A DNA stretch of 64,000 nt from Acidobacteriota bacterium (GCA_021780315.1 JAJXYY010000025.1:1-64000); one strand, 5' to 3'; positions 19,090 through 30,859 are shown, counted from the first letter of the stretch. Numbers and translations are program-made. Notes: generated by a model from the letters alone, not told the origin.

Positions 19090-20181
19090 TTACAGAGCGG
19101 CAGCGCCGCTTACAATCTCAATAATTTCCTTGGTAATCGCCGCCTGCCGCACACGATTCATCGTTAGCGATAGGGCATCGATCATGTCTCCAGCATTGCT
19201 CGTTGCTGCATCCATTGCGGTCATACGTGCTGCATGTTCCGCCGCCACGCTCTCCAGCAAGGCATGGAATAACTGCGTCGTTACATACCGAGGCATCAAG
19301 TGCCGAAATAAACGGTCTGGAGCTTGATCGTAGATGTAATCCACTTCCGCAGTACCAAACTTCCTAGCCTCTGCCTCCAACGCAGTCTCTTCCGGCTCGT
19401 CTAGACTCACACCGGAACTCAGCGCCGCTCGTCCGGCCGCTTCTTTCTGCTCTTCGGTCATCTCTTCGCTGGCAGTAATTTCATGCGCCCCCAGCTTGCG
19501 AATCGGTAACAACTTCTCTACAACCAACCGCTGAGAGATCACTGACTTGAACTCGTTATAGACCACATACACCGAGTCAATCTCCGCACGCGTGTAACGG
19601 TCTACGATTGAGTTGCTCATCGCCATTACTTCATCGAACTCCAGCTTCAACAGGAGCGTAGGATGATCACCTGTAACTTCCACCGGCTCAATACGATGGC
19701 GGACTGTCTCGTAGTGTGTTGCCAGGTCGTTGTCGTAGTGCTCTTCCGTCTTCTGGTACGCAGCCTCAGGATGACGCTTGCGAAAGAACTCGCGAGCCTT
19801 TCTGCCAATCGGTTCGACGTCGAGATTCTGACCAAGTACGCGCCGCGAATCGATAAATCCCTGGGATGCCTTGATGATATTGGAGTTGAATGCTCCGGCA
19901 AACCCCTTGTCGCCTGCCACCACAACCACGAGAACGTTCTTCTCTTCCCGTTCCACCAGCAGCGGATGCATCACGTCTCCCGTGGCGTCGTTGTAGAGGT
20001 CAGTGCGCCGTACCAGGGAGTCCAAAACATTCGTCAACATCTGTGCGTAAGGACGCGCCAACATGGCACGCTCCTGCGCCCGGCGCAGCTTTGCAGCCGA
20101 CACCATCTTCATGGCCTTCGTGATCTGCCGCGTGTTCTTCACACTGCGGATGCGTCGCCGTAAATCGAGTACGTTTGCCAT
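19090..20181 (-). CDS. atpG: ATP synthase gamma subunit (elongated)
   Basis: A 363-residue central rotor. The N-terminal helix (RRRIRSVKNTRQITKAMKMV, 8-27) and the C-terminal helix (MTAMDAATSNAGDMI) are canonical. At 363 residues it is about 70 longer than usual. The excess is an insertion rich in Glu and Ala at about 228-278 plus a shorter one near 160-182. These fall in the globular region, not in the rotor coiled coil. It starts 3 nt after the atpA stop. Confidence 0.96.
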   Translation of the reverse strand: MANVLDLRRRIRSVKNTRQITKAMKMVSAAKLRRAQERAMLARPYAQMLTNVLDSLVRRTDLYNDATGDVMHPLLVEREEKNVLVVVVAGDKGFAGAFNSNIIKASQGFIDSRRVLGQNLDVEPIGRKAREFFRKRHPEAAYQKTEEHYDNDLATHYETVRHRIEPVEVTGDHPTLLLKLEFDEVMAMSNSIVDRYTRAEIDSVYVVYNEFKSVISQRLVVEKLLPIRKLGAHEITASEEMTEEQKEAAGRAALSSGVSLDEPEETALEAEARKFGTAEVDYIYDQAPDRLFRHLMPRYVTTQLFHALLESVAAEHAARMTAMDAATSNAGDMIDALSLTMNRVRQAAITKEIIEIVSGAAAL

Positions 20182-20184
20182 GGT

Positions 20185-21777
<1,593 letters not shown>

Positions 21778-21808
21778 TTATTGATTTCGTTATTAGGACT
21801 ATCTGAAA

Positions 21809-22348
21809 CTAAGCGCTTACAAGCTTCTGCTTCAGTTGCGTCAGTTGCGCCCGTATCGAGCCATCGTAGACCGTCGAACCAATCCTCACTACAGCCCCGC
21901 CCAGCAGCGTAGAATCCTCACGGTATGTGGCATGTACCGCACCGCCAGCCAACTTAGCGACCTGATCTTCTAACATCCGCCGCTCAGCATCCCCAAGCGT
22001 GTGAGCACTTGTGATCTCTGCTTCTGTCAGACCGCTCTGCTTACCGGTAACCGCGGCGTACTCCTGCAGAATCTCATGCAACTCGTCCAGCCTTTTATGA
22101 TCCACAATCACTGCAACGAAATTCCTTACCTGAGGAAACATCCCAATCTTGGCAGAAATTGCATCCAGAACACGCAACTTCTGCTCTCCGGAGAGAGAGG
22201 GGTTCATCAGAACCTCACGCAACTGTCGGCTGTCGGCTAGCGTTCCATAAAAATCTTCCAACTGTTGCTGTGCAGCAGCCACATCAAATTTCGCAGTGGA
22301 TGCTACGGCAGCAAGCGCATTCGCATAACGAAGGGAAATCAAGGACAT
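21809..22348 (-). CDS. atpH: ATP synthase delta subunit
   Basis: A 179-residue peripheral-stalk (OSCP) subunit. The N-terminus RYANALAAVA and the C-terminal block LLGGAVVRIGSTVYDGSIRAQL are family hallmarks. It joins the b/b' stalk to alpha. Its first base overlaps the last base of the atpF stop (22348), so the two are likely translationally coupled. Confidence 0.96.
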   Translation of the reverse strand: MSLISLRYANALAAVASTAKFDVAAAQQQLEDFYGTLADSRQLREVLMNPSLSGEQKLRVLDAISAKIGMFPQVRNFVAVIVDHKRLDELHEILQEYAAVTGKQSGLTEAEITSAHTLGDAERRMLEDQVAKLAGGAVHATYREDSTLLGGAVVRIGSTVYDGSIRAQLTQLKQKLVSA

Positions 22349-23073
22349 TAGTTATGTCCTCCCTTTGACTCATCGCCCGTTAGACGCCGAGCAAAATCCT
22401 GAACCAGCAGCCGGTCCGTCTCTGCCGATACCACCAGCTTGCGCGCCGCCTGTTCGATCGCCAACTCTGCCGCATACTTCTGAATCTGCCGCTGTGCCTG
22501 CGTGGTCGCTGCCTGGATCTCTTGCTCGGCAGCCGCCAGAATCTTGCGCTTTTCGTCTTCCACGGAAGCTTTGATGCGAGCTTCATCCAGTGCAGAATCC
22601 TTCTCCGCCTGTGCACGCATTGCAGCAATCTGACCATCCAGCTTGCCCAAGCGCTCTTCCACTCCACTCAAACGCGCGCTGGCTTCTTGCGTAGCAGTTC
22701 GAGCATCCAACAGATGCTTCTGAATAGCCTCACCGCGGTCACGAAATGCCTTCGGCAGCGCTTTCGCCAAAAACCAAACAATGAGCAGTGCCAGTACGGA
22801 AAAGTTTGCTACTTGGAAAGCAGTTGCCGCTCGCTCAGGGCTCATACCAAGCTTCGCGCCAATCGCCTTCACAGATTTCGAGTGAAGGTACGCATCATTC
22901 TCGTCCTTCTCTTGCGCACCACTATCAGTCGGCTTTTCTGCCGCTCCAGACACTTGATCGCTAGCGCTGCCTGAGACAGCTGCTTGTTGTGCATGAACAG
23001 ATCCAGCCAAGCCAATAAGACACAGAAGCATTGCAACAATTGGCAGCAACTGCTTCAATCTAAATCTTCTCAC
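22348..23073 (-). CDS. atpF: ATP synthase b subunit with N-terminal signal-like extension
   Basis: A 241-residue stator subunit, about 80 residues longer than usual. Residues 1-28 look like a cleavable Sec signal (hydrophobic core, then SVHAQ). A polar stretch (30-85), one transmembrane helix (about 89-105) and a long Ala/Glu/Lys/Arg coiled coil follow. If the signal is cut, the mature N-terminus would be periplasmic, as expected for b. The ATG overlaps the b' stop by 4 nt. Confidence 0.92.
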   Translation of the reverse strand: MRRFRLKQLLPIVAMLLCLIGLAGSVHAQQAAVSGSASDQVSGAAEKPTDSGAQEKDENDAYLHSKSVKAIGAKLGMSPERAATAFQVANFSVLALLIVWFLAKALPKAFRDRGEAIQKHLLDARTATQEASARLSGVEERLGKLDGQIAAMRAQAEKDSALDEARIKASVEDEKRKILAAAEQEIQAATTQAQRQIQKYAAELAIEQAARKLVVSAETDRLLVQDFARRLTGDESKGGHN

Positions 23074-23537
23074 CGCGCAGCCTCCGAACCAGCAAATCCG
23101 GCAGGCAAGACTGCCTTCAAGACCTGAGCACTCAACTCCGCACTGATACTTTCAATCTGTGTCCGTGCAGAGACCGCGCTCAGTTCAACCTCTTCACGAG
23201 CCGTGCGAATCTTAGCCTGAGTCTCCTGCCGTACCTGCTCCAACACTGCATCGCGTTCTTCATTCCACTGCTTCAATTTCAGCTCACGCGCCTGAAAAAT
23301 CTCGTTCTTAGCTCCGCGCAGCTTATCCTCATACTGCGACGTCTCAGCCTCAGCCGCAGCAATTGCTCCACGAGCCTGCTCGACTGCACCGCTCGTCCGC
23401 GCACGCCGCTCGGCCAAAATCCGATCCAGGGGGCGACGAACTAGATAGCCATAGGCAGCCACCAAAAGAATAAAAAGGAACATTGTCGGCACAGAGCCGA
23501 GCACAAGTTCACCGAGTTGACTGAGTATCTGGTCCAT
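23070..23537 (-). CDS. ATP synthase b' subunit (second b-type)
   Basis: A 155-residue protein with an N-terminal transmembrane helix (about 14-32) and RRPLDRILAERRART, followed by a continuous coiled coil. It is the first gene of the operon. With the longer b subunit it should form a b-b' heterodimeric stalk, as in cyanobacteria and some other phyla. Subunits a and c (atpB, atpE) are not upstream and must lie elsewhere. Confidence 0.92.
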   Translation of the reverse strand: MDQILSQLGELVLGSVPTMFLFILLVAAYGYLVRRPLDRILAERRARTSGAVEQARGAIAAAEAETSQYEDKLRGAKNEIFQARELKLKQWNEERDAVLEQVRQETQAKIRTAREEVELSAVSARTQIESISAELSAQVLKAVLPAGFAGSEAAR

Positions 23538-23857
23538 GAATAGGGTCGGCGCAGGCCGCTTTTCGATATCCTGACTTCAGCACAAACCCAACGCGCTCAT
23601 AACCTGCGACACATGGGTTGGAAGTGCTGTCTTGTTTGCGGTACATCTAGTTTTAGCAAAGCGTTTGCGCGAGTGTCAAACGCGATGTGCGCGTTTATCG
23701 GATAGAGCGAATGATAAGCGCACAAGATTACCCTCCACTCAGACGCTTCCCCTATTCAGCGCTATTCGGATAAGATCGTAGTACCACCCTGACCCGATTG
23801 TCTGGGTCGCATGAGCCGCGTGAATGGGGACCCTACCTCCGCTCCCCGTCAGGCGGC
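23538..23857. other. Intergenic region between the atp operon and hflX
   Basis: 320 bp without a convincing gene. It contains the atp promoter and is noticeably lower in GC than the flanking genes. No clear terminator for hflX is visible. Confidence 0.5.
23651..23679 (-). promoter_or_regulatory. Promoter for the atp operon
   Basis: On minus: a consensus -35 TTGACA (23674-23679), a 17-bp spacer and CTAAAA (23651-23656). The predicted start near 23644 leaves a leader of about 107 nt before b'. Confidence 0.6.
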
Positions 23858-25354
23858 TTATGTGTGTATGGCCTTGCTCCCACGATCCTCAAACTTCCGA
23901 TATCTGTTCAGCAACGACTGGGGCCCACGTGCTGTTACGTAGGCCAAATTCCCTTCGAACCGCTTCTCTTTCATTGTCGCGCCAGCCTCGAGTGCCGCCA
24001 GCATTGCACCTTCGGACTGCGGTATCCGCATGCGCATCTCCACCAGAGGATCCACCACCAGGGCCGCATCGATTGCCGCCAAAAGATTCTCCAGACCCTG
24101 CTTTTTCAAGCCTGAGACGGCAATGCTGCCGGGTGCTGCCATTGGCATGTCACCCTCCGGAACCAGATCGATCTTGTTCAGCACTTCAATCACTGGCTTC
24201 TTGCTCACGTCCAACTCCGAAAGCACCCGCTCAACTTGCACCTTCTGCTCCTCCAGCATTGGGCTGGAGGCATCCCGCACATGCAGCAGCAACTCTGCGC
24301 GCTCCACTTCTTCCAACGTTGCCCGAAAGCTCGTCACCAGAGTATGCGGCAGGTTTCGGATAAAACCCACCGTATCCGACAGCAGAATCTTCCGCCGCGA
24401 AGGTAGTTGTAATTGCCGCAGCTTCGGGTCAAGCGTCGCAAACATCCGCGAAGACTCTAGCACCCCAGCCTCCGTCAAGGCGTTAAACAGTGTGCTCTTC
24501 CCTGCATTCGTATACCCAACCAACGCGACCACGGGAACAGGAACCGCCTCCCTCCGCTGCCGCTGCTGCCGACGTATCCGTCTCACTGCCTCCAACTGCT
24601 CCTTAACGTGGTCGATACGCAAATTGATCTTGCGTCGGTCTGTCTCCAGTTGCGTCTCACCAGGTCCTCGTGTCCCAATTCCTCCACCCAGTTGGGACAT
24701 CGACTTACCCCGCCCCGCCAGTCGTGGCAACTGGTACTCCAACTGTGCCAATTCCACCTGTAATTGGCCCTCTCGAGTCCTGGCATGACGTGCAAAGATA
24801 TCCAGAATCAGCTGCGTCCGGTCAATCACCCGGCACGGCAACTTCGTCTCCAGATTACGCAACTGTGATGGCGTCAGATCATGGTCAAATAGCACAACGT
24901 CTGCATGCGTCGAGGCCGCCACAGCTTCAATCTCCTCCACCTTGCCCTGTCCCACCAAGGTAGCGGCATCGGGTTTCGGCCGCCGTTGGATCAAAGTCGC
25001 CGCCACTTCTGCCCCAGCACTCCTGGCCAGTTCTTCAAATTCGGCAAGAGAGGCTTCAAAGTCGAGATCGGCCAGCGGAGCATCCGGAGTAGCCCGTACA
25101 AACGGCTCATCCAAGCTGGCTAAATCCCATTCGCCAGCCGCTACCGCCGCAGACTTCCGCGCCATACGTGCCGCCGAACTCAGCTTTCGGCGTTCTCCCG
25201 TAAACTCTACGGCTACCAGCACGGCACGCTCGACATGGGACGCAGGTACAGTAGCAACAGTTGAAGCCTCCTGAGCTGCAACCAGACTGCGCCGTAATGG
25301 CTTGTCCACACGCTTCTGTCGGTGAGGGCCTGTCAAATTGTCCGATACACTCAA
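23858..25354 (-). CDS. hflX: GTPase HflX
   Basis: A 498-residue ribosome-associated GTPase that splits or rescues stalled ribosomes under stress. It has the HflX N-terminal domain with [23 protein letters not shown] and the [11 protein letters not shown] signature (227-237). The G domain has G1 GYTNAGKS (280-287), G3 DTVGF (327-331) and G4 NKID (393-396). An extra Ala/Arg-rich segment of about 90 residues precedes the core. It lies 3 nt after hfq, a common arrangement. Confidence 0.96.
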   Translation of the reverse strand: MSVSDNLTGPHRQKRVDKPLRRSLVAAQEASTVATVPASHVERAVLVAVEFTGERRKLSSAARMARKSAAVAAGEWDLASLDEPFVRATPDAPLADLDFEASLAEFEELARSAGAEVAATLIQRRPKPDAATLVGQGKVEEIEAVAASTHADVVLFDHDLTPSQLRNLETKLPCRVIDRTQLILDIFARHARTREGQLQVELAQLEYQLPRLAGRGKSMSQLGGGIGTRGPGETQLETDRRKINLRIDHVKEQLEAVRRIRRQQRQRREAVPVPVVALVGYTNAGKSTLFNALTEAGVLESSRMFATLDPKLRQLQLPSRRKILLSDTVGFIRNLPHTLVTSFRATLEEVERAELLLHVRDASSPMLEEQKVQVERVLSELDVSKKPVIEVLNKIDLVPEGDMPMAAPGSIAVSGLKKQGLENLLAAIDAALVVDPLVEMRMRIPQSEGAMLAALEAGATMKEKRFEGNLAYVTARGPQSLLNRYRKFEDRGSKAIHT

Positions 25355-25357
25355 CGC

Positions 25358-25687
25358 CTACGAGCCAGACGTCCCAGGCGTAAGCTGCCCTGCCGGTGTG
25401 AGTGGTGCTGGAGCACCTGCAATCGAGTGCTGACGACTGTCCGTCTTTGCATCCGACCGCAACTCAGTGTGCGCCCCCACCCGGCCACTAACCACCGTCG
25501 AAATCGCATGCTTGAAGATCAACTGTTCCTGACTGTTGTTCTCCAGCAAGACTGAATACTTATCGAAGGACCGTATCCTCCCGGTCAACTTCACGCCGCT
25601 CACCAGATAAATCGTGATTGGGCTCTTATCCTTCCGAACTGTGTTCAAAAAGGTGTCCTGAATGTTCTGTGCCGGCTTTGATTCCAT
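25358..25687 (-). CDS. hfq: RNA chaperone Hfq
   Basis: A 109-residue Sm-fold protein that pairs small RNAs with mRNAs. The Sm1 stretch [18 protein letters not shown] and the Sm2 motif IFKHAISTV (a YKHA variant with Phe) are clear. A disordered tail rich in Pro, Ala, Gly and Thr follows from about residue 70. The ATG at 25687 has AAGGAG 9 nt upstream; an upstream TTG at 25708 sits before that SD and is rejected. It is the first gene of hfq-hflX. Confidence 0.96.
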   Translation of the reverse strand: MESKPAQNIQDTFLNTVRKDKSPITIYLVSGVKLTGRIRSFDKYSVLLENNSQEQLIFKHAISTVVSGRVGAHTELRSDAKTDSRQHSIAGAPAPLTPAGQLTPGTSGS

Positions 25688-25785
25688 GGGGCCGATCTCC
25701 TTGATCAATGTTGGTTACATATAGACGGACAAGTCGCACCGCTCCGCTAACTCAAAAAAATTCTGCAAACATACACACACCCTGA

Positions 25786-25821
25786 TTGGATGCCAAACCA
25801 GTAAACAATACGAGCATCCAA
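25786..25821. promoter_or_regulatory. Inverted repeat TTGGATGC-N20-GCATCCAA
   Basis: Perfect 8-bp arms (25786-25793, 25814-25821) in the region between hfq (minus) and the DegT aminotransferase (plus). It may be an operator or a weak hairpin; nothing nearby identifies a cognate protein. Confidence 0.3.
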
Positions 25822-25969
25822 CACAATTATCAACTTCCACCACTTGTTCTGGTCTGTTTTGCCCTCACTCGATTGAGCTTAGCCGCATCACCATCCAACT
25901 GTAGCCTCGTTTATCCAGTACCAAGCACACACGTCTCCAGCACACATAGGATGCTTACGCCGGTATACC

Positions 25970-27136
25970 ATGACAGACGTGCCTGATCGTATTTCGCAAC
26001 CCGTTCCCATGCTTGATTTTTCCCGCCAGTTCCAGCTTATCCGGCAGGAAGTCCTCGAAGTCATAGAAACCGTCTGTGTCTCTCAGAAGTTTATCCTCGG
26101 CCCTCAGGTCGCCAGCTTCGAGGCAGCAGCAGCAAGAGCCTGTGGCGTCAAGCACGCCATCGGTTGTGCCAGCGGTACCGATGCCCTTTGGCTCGCCATG
26201 GCCGCCGCAGGCATCGGGCCAGGTCACACCGTCATTACCACCCCATTTAGCTTCTTCGCCACTGTCAGCGCCATCCTCCGCTGTGGAGCGACCCCACTTC
26301 TCGCCGATATCGACCCCGCCAGCTTCAACCTCTCCCCAACCGCCGCTGAGCAACTGCTGAGCCAACCCGGCCGCCATGCCATCCGAGCCATTCTTTCAGT
26401 CCACCTCTACGGCCAGTGTGCCGACTGGGATGCCCTCTCCGCCCTCAAGGATCGCTACCAGTTACAGCTTATTGAAGACGCTGCCCAAGCCTTCGGTGCC
26501 GCCTGGAACGGCGTCCCTGCCGGGGCCCTTGGTGACTCCGCAGCTTTTTCTTTTTACCCGACTAAAAACCTCTCTGCGTTCGGAGACGCCGGTTTAGTCA
26601 CCACCTCGTCAACCTACATTGACGACCATGCCCGTAGCCTCCGCGCCCACGGCATGAAGCGCCGCTACTACCATGACGAAATTGGCTGGAACTCTCGCCT
26701 TGACACCCTCCAGGCTGCCGTTCTGGAAGTCAAACTTCGCCATCTGCCCCACTGGAACCAGCAACGTCGCGACCTCGCTGCCCGCTATGACCAACTCTTC
26801 CGTGCCGCTGGCCTAACCGCTGCATCCACTCAGCACGGCATAGTTCTCCCCATCACTGATCGCCGTGCCACCCACGTATTCCATCAGTACGTTATCCGTG
26901 CACCACGCCGCGACGCCCTACGTCAATACCTCACCGACCGACAAATAGGCAGCGAAATTTACTACCCACTGCCGCTCCACCTGCAAACGAGCCTCGCCCA
27001 CCTCGGCTACGAACCCGGCGACTTTCCCCACGCAGAGCAAGCCGCCACCGAAGTCCTCGCCCTTCCCATCTACCCCGAACTCCGTGATGATGAACAGCAA
27101 ACCGTAGTGGAAGCCATAACCCGCTTCTACGCCTAA
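25970..27136 (+). CDS. DegT/DnrJ/EryC1/StrS aminotransferase
   Basis: A 388-residue PLP sugar aminotransferase acting on nucleotide-linked keto-sugars for surface polysaccharides. It has ASGTDALWLA (67-76), TPFSFFAT (91-98), the VHLYGQ motif, EDAAQAFGA (169-177), and Lys199 in FYPTKNL for the Schiff base. IYYPLPLHLQ near the C-terminus is also family-typical. It stands alone, without NDP-sugar genes. Its stop overlaps that of the convergent SH3 lipoprotein by 3 bp. Confidence 0.92.
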   Translation: MTDVPDRISQPVPMLDFSRQFQLIRQEVLEVIETVCVSQKFILGPQVASFEAAAARACGVKHAIGCASGTDALWLAMAAAGIGPGHTVITTPFSFFATVSAILRCGATPLLADIDPASFNLSPTAAEQLLSQPGRHAIRAILSVHLYGQCADWDALSALKDRYQLQLIEDAAQAFGAAWNGVPAGALGDSAAFSFYPTKNLSAFGDAGLVTTSSTYIDDHARSLRAHGMKRRYYHDEIGWNSRLDTLQAAVLEVKLRHLPHWNQQRRDLAARYDQLFRAAGLTAASTQHGIVLPITDRRATHVFHQYVIRAPRRDALRQYLTDRQIGSEIYYPLPLHLQTSLAHLGYEPGDFPHAEQAATEVLALPIYPELRDDEQQTVVEAITRFYA

Positions 27137-28299
27137 CGCCTGCGCTTCTTTCCCACCGGCAGCTTTTTCTTCTCGGTCACCGATTCCGGATGTGCCGCCT
27201 CCGGCGTAACTGTCCCTGGCTGAACGATCCGCCGCACCAGATTCCCCTCCAGCCGATATGTCTTCAGCACCGTCTTCCCTGGCACCACCGCTCCCGTAAC
27301 CGGATCGGGAATCACGGCAGCTGAATCGGCAGCGAGCACCCGATAGCTGAATGTAGGAGCCTCCACCGCTGCTGCCGGAGTCTTCCCGTATGGGTCCTTC
27401 TCTAACCGGATCTCGACTGGCAGATACCCCTCAATATTTTTCTCTCTGAACCCCGTCTCATAGCGGTGCTTCTTCACATTCCACGTAAACACCCGCACCT
27501 GGTCAAAGTCATATGGCAGCCCCGCTTTGTACGGACTCAGAACTGTCACATACACCGGGATATTCTTGTCTACCTGCTCGGCCTCCGGATCGTTCACCGT
27601 CGTCAAAACATACGCCCCAACTATCCGCTGGCCCTCCGCGTACTTTGTCAGCGCATCCGGAGCATCCACATCGATCATACGACTGAAGATCCACCCCGTA
27701 TCTCCCTTGGAGTCGCGCACCAACCACCAATCTTCCATCGCGGGAGGCAATGGGGTCTCCACAGCAGCATCCCCCTTGCCCGCCTTCCCTGCTGCTGTCG
27801 CGGCAATCACGACTGGAGCCTTCTGTCCTTTTGGCAAAGCCTTCGCCAGCGTGGCCCGTCCTAACAGCTTCAGCTTCTCCCCCTCAGCCAATAGGTAGAA
27901 TCGCTCCGTATCGCGCCCCGGCTTCGCATGCAGATATACCTCGTCCCGCACCACAGCCGAGGCCACGGTCGGATCTCCCTTATGCTCCAACTTCAGCGCA
28001 TCGAACAACCCATAGACCTTGTCGTCCGCAACCGCCTTCTCGTCGATCCATCCCGTCTCGCCCTTCGTCGTCCGAACCCGAACAAACCGGCGACCATGCT
28101 CCAGAACCTCCAACCGGTCCCCATTCACCACCGTAGCTGTCCGGTTAGAAACTGCGGCCACCCGGTCGCGCAGATACGTCTGCTTTGCCGTCACATACAC
28201 CACAGGAAACACCGGCTTTGGCCGCAGCCGAGAACATCCAGACAGCAGCAAACCCACAGACAAGCTCGTAACCAACATCACGCGGCCCCATCCCCGCAC
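27133..28299 (-). CDS. Lipoprotein with bacterial SH3-like domains
   Basis: A 388-residue predicted lipoprotein (LLLSGC, lipid Cys22). Two SH3b-like units are visible: YVTAKQTYLRDR...TGWIDEKAV and EVYLHAKPG...TGWIFSRM. A C-terminal region of unknown fold ends in a Lys/Arg-rich tail. SH3b domains often bind peptidoglycan. The frame is open to 28473, but GTG at 28299 gives a normal lipoprotein signal with an Arg-containing n-region; ATG 28278 is the alternative. No strong SD decides the start. Confidence 0.75.
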   Translation of the reverse strand: MRGWGRVMLVTSLSVGLLLSGCSRLRPKPVFPVVYVTAKQTYLRDRVAAVSNRTATVVNGDRLEVLEHGRRFVRVRTTKGETGWIDEKAVADDKVYGLFDALKLEHKGDPTVASAVVRDEVYLHAKPGRDTERFYLLAEGEKLKLLGRATLAKALPKGQKAPVVIAATAAGKAGKGDAAVETPLPPAMEDWWLVRDSKGDTGWIFSRMIDVDAPDALTKYAEGQRIVGAYVLTTVNDPEAEQVDKNIPVYVTVLSPYKAGLPYDFDQVRVFTWNVKKHRYETGFREKNIEGYLPVEIRLEKDPYGKTPAAAVEAPTFSYRVLAADSAAVIPDPVTGAVVPGKTVLKTYRLEGNLVRRIVQPGTVTPEAAHPESVTEKKKLPVGKKRRR

Positions 28300-28444
28300 G
28301 GAACCGTATCGGTCTCGTCTATCGTTATGTTTTAAATTCGCAAAAATAACCGGAAATCTCCACAGCAGCGTTCTTTCAACCATAGCACCGGCAAGCTCAG
28401 CGACACAGGCCCGAACCTGCTTTCGCACCTGCTCCGACGCAGTC

Positions 28445-29602
28445 TCAGTACGACAAAGCCACGGCCACAGCACCGGCAGGATCGGTTCCCGTCGCCGACG
28501 TCGCCACTTGATCCAGCTTTCCCGCTACCGTCGTATCGAAGCTATACATGGTCAAGTCCGGCGATCCGCCAAAGCCCACCGCCAGCAGATACTTGCCCGA
28601 ACTATCAACACCCAAAGACCGTACATTCACGCCGCTCGCATAGGGCGATCCATTCAACGCGGTCACAACCCCAGTGGCAACCGACGACACCCCAAATCCA
28701 TTGATCGTCCCACCGCTCCCATTCGCTACATACGCGTACGAACTCGTACTATCCAGCACCACTGATAGCGGCTGCGTACCAGCAGCAAACGGCGAATTCT
28801 TCACCGAGGTCAAAGCACCGCCAGCCCCGATCGTGTACACCGCCATCCCGCTCGATGTCCCGCTGCGGGCAATGTATAAATGCGTCGAGGTCTTATCCAC
28901 TGCCAGTCCGTTGTCGCTCGTCGTCAAAGACACTGGCGCCAGCATCTGGCTCAACAGCGCGGTTCCATTCGACGTGTTGAACGTAAATACCGCATCCCCT
29001 CCGGTACCCAGCGATGCAAACACCAGTGTCCCGTCCGGCGATACCTTCACCATCTTTGGCACCACCTGCGCATTCGTTACTGCGTACGGAACTGCACCTA
29101 CCAGCGTCAGCCCTCCCGTTGATGGCGTTATTTGATACACATCCAACTGCGTCGTCGTCCCATCCAGACCGAATAGCCAGTTTCCATCCGGAGACACATC
29201 CAGCGATACGCAATTCACTATGACTACGCCTGCCCCCGAAGCTGGCGCACTTAAAGACCCATCCGCTCCAATCAGATACGCGTAGATCGCTCCCGGCCCA
29301 GCCACATACAGATAAGAATTTGCCCGTGACACGACAGCCGCCTGGGGAGTAAACCCAATCAGGTACGGCATGCTCGGTACACTCGTTAGTGTCCCGGATC
29401 CCAAATTGAAACCACTCACCGTATTTGTAACCGTATTGGCAACATAAGCGAGATTGGTCGTTGACGGAGGTGTCGTCGCAGTTCCTGTGCCAGTCCCATA
29501 AGCCGTCGAGGTCGGGACAAAAAATCCACTGCAGCCCGTCAAAGCCAACAGGCAGCACACACCCACCGCCCACCACCGCCCGCCATTGAACTGCATCGTC
29601 AT
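28445..29602 (-). CDS. Beta-propeller lipoprotein, lactonase/YVTN-like
   Basis: A 385-residue predicted lipoprotein (LALTGC, lipid Cys24). After a Gly/Thr-rich linker come repeated propeller blades with LAYVANTVTNTVSGF, DVSPDGNWLF, KVSPDGTLVF and YAYVANGSGG motifs, as in the 6-phosphogluconolactonase-like/YVTN family. It lacks features proving lactonase activity, so an extracytoplasmic binding or scaffold role is as likely. GAAGGG precedes the ATG. The end overlaps the open, probably untranslated, upstream part of the SH3 lipoprotein frame. Confidence 0.82.
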   Translation of the reverse strand: MTMQFNGGRWWAVGVCCLLALTGCSGFFVPTSTAYGTGTGTATTPPSTTNLAYVANTVTNTVSGFNLGSGTLTSVPSMPYLIGFTPQAAVVSRANSYLYVAGPGAIYAYLIGADGSLSAPASGAGVVIVNCVSLDVSPDGNWLFGLDGTTTQLDVYQITPSTGGLTLVGAVPYAVTNAQVVPKMVKVSPDGTLVFASLGTGGDAVFTFNTSNGTALLSQMLAPVSLTTSDNGLAVDKTSTHLYIARSGTSSGMAVYTIGAGGALTSVKNSPFAAGTQPLSVVLDSTSSYAYVANGSGGTINGFGVSSVATGVVTALNGSPYASGVNVRSLGVDSSGKYLLAVGFGGSPDLTMYSFDTTVAGKLDQVATSATGTDPAGAVAVALSY

Positions 29603-29696
29603 TGCCCGCTTCCCTTCTGATCCTTCTACGTATCTATCATCTCAAATCAGTCCCTTCCTCGTCGCCAACCCATCGCGAGGAACGCTGGTAGTCTTC

Positions 29697-29702
29697 TATA
29701 AT
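29697..29702 (+). promoter_or_regulatory. -10 box TATAAT, 7 nt before the M28 peptidase ATG
   Basis: A perfect TATAAT ends 7 nt before the start codon, with no SD between them. This predicts a leaderless transcript. Confidence 0.55.
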
Positions 29703-29709
29703 CCCGCCT

Positions 29710-30813
29710 ATGTCATCCTCTTTGCCACTGCGTCGCCGGGCCACCGCCGCACTCGTCTCAACCCTACTCGTCTCAGCAACCCTCTTTGGCGAACCCTCTA
29801 AACCCTTCGACGCCAAAGGCAGGCAAACGACATCCGACATCCGCATCCTCGCTCGCGAAGTACGCGCCGACATGGCCTTCCTTAGCGATGACGCACTCCA
29901 CGGCAGAGGCTCAGCCACCCGCGACGAACACATCGCTGCTTTATTCGCCGCCGCTCAATTCCAGTCCCTGGGTCTAGAACCCGGTGGCGACGACGGTTCC
30001 TATCTCCAAAAGAGCCCTCTCCCCGCCGCCCTCCCGCCTCGTCTCCAACAACGTCTCGCCCGCATGGAAGACACCCCCCGTACCGAAACATGGAACACCA
30101 TCGGCATCCTTCGAGGAACCACAGATCCCAATGAAGTCATCTTGCTTACTGCCCACCTCGACCATCTCGGTGTGGCAAAGCTTGACCCAGCCAATCCTTC
30201 AGCCGACATCATCTACAACGGAGCCGACGACGACGCCTCCGGCACCACTGCCGTCCTTGCCCTCGCCCGACTTCTTGCCACCGGCCCACGACCCACCCGT
30301 ACCATCGTCTTCGCACTCTTTGGATCCGAGGAGATGGGCGGCTTCGGCGCTCGCGCATTCCTCCAACACTCGCCCGTCCCCCTCAACACCATCGTCGCCA
30401 ACCTTGAGTTTGAGATGATCGGACGACCGGACTCGGCCGTCCCTCCTGGAACACTCTGGCTGACCGGCTTCGAACGCTCCACTCTCGGTCCTGAACTCGC
30501 ACGCCACGGCGCCCATCTTGTGCAGGACCCCCACCCCAAGGAGCAATTTTTCCAGCGTTCCGACAACATCACCCTCGCACGTCAGGGCATCATCGCCCAC
30601 ACCGTCTCCAGCTTCGGCCTCCACGCCGACTACCATCACCCCTCCGACGAACTCCGCACCATCGACTTAGACCACATGATCAATGCCATCGCGTCCATGG
30701 TCGCCCCCATACGCTGGCTAAGTAACACGACCTGGCACCCCCAGTGGAACCCCGGCGGTAGACCTGAAGCAACTCCCGCTCCAAAGCCTAGAACCACCAT
30801 CTCCACGCAGTAA
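29710..30813 (+). CDS. Secreted M28-family zinc peptidase
   Basis: A 367-residue exported peptidase. An N-terminal signal (about 1-27) precedes a catalytic M28 domain. Metal-binding and catalytic motifs are AHLDH (His149, Asp151), NGADDDASG (Asp173/174) and GSEEMGG (Glu207/208); a later Asp in EMIGRPD and His in DYHHPSDE complete the site. It is probably an aminopeptidase acting in the periplasm or outside. No SD is seen before the ATG. Confidence 0.9.
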   Translation: MSSSLPLRRRATAALVSTLLVSATLFGEPSKPFDAKGRQTTSDIRILAREVRADMAFLSDDALHGRGSATRDEHIAALFAAAQFQSLGLEPGGDDGSYLQKSPLPAALPPRLQQRLARMEDTPRTETWNTIGILRGTTDPNEVILLTAHLDHLGVAKLDPANPSADIIYNGADDDASGTTAVLALARLLATGPRPTRTIVFALFGSEEMGGFGARAFLQHSPVPLNTIVANLEFEMIGRPDSAVPPGTLWLTGFERSTLGPELARHGAHLVQDPHPKEQFFQRSDNITLARQGIIAHTVSSFGLHADYHHPSDELRTIDLDHMINAIASMVAPIRWLSNTTWHPQWNPGGRPEATPAPKPRTTISTQ

Positions 30814-30859
30814 CAGAACTACGCGGGAGAACGCGTGCCGTCCCATTCTGCAAACATAC

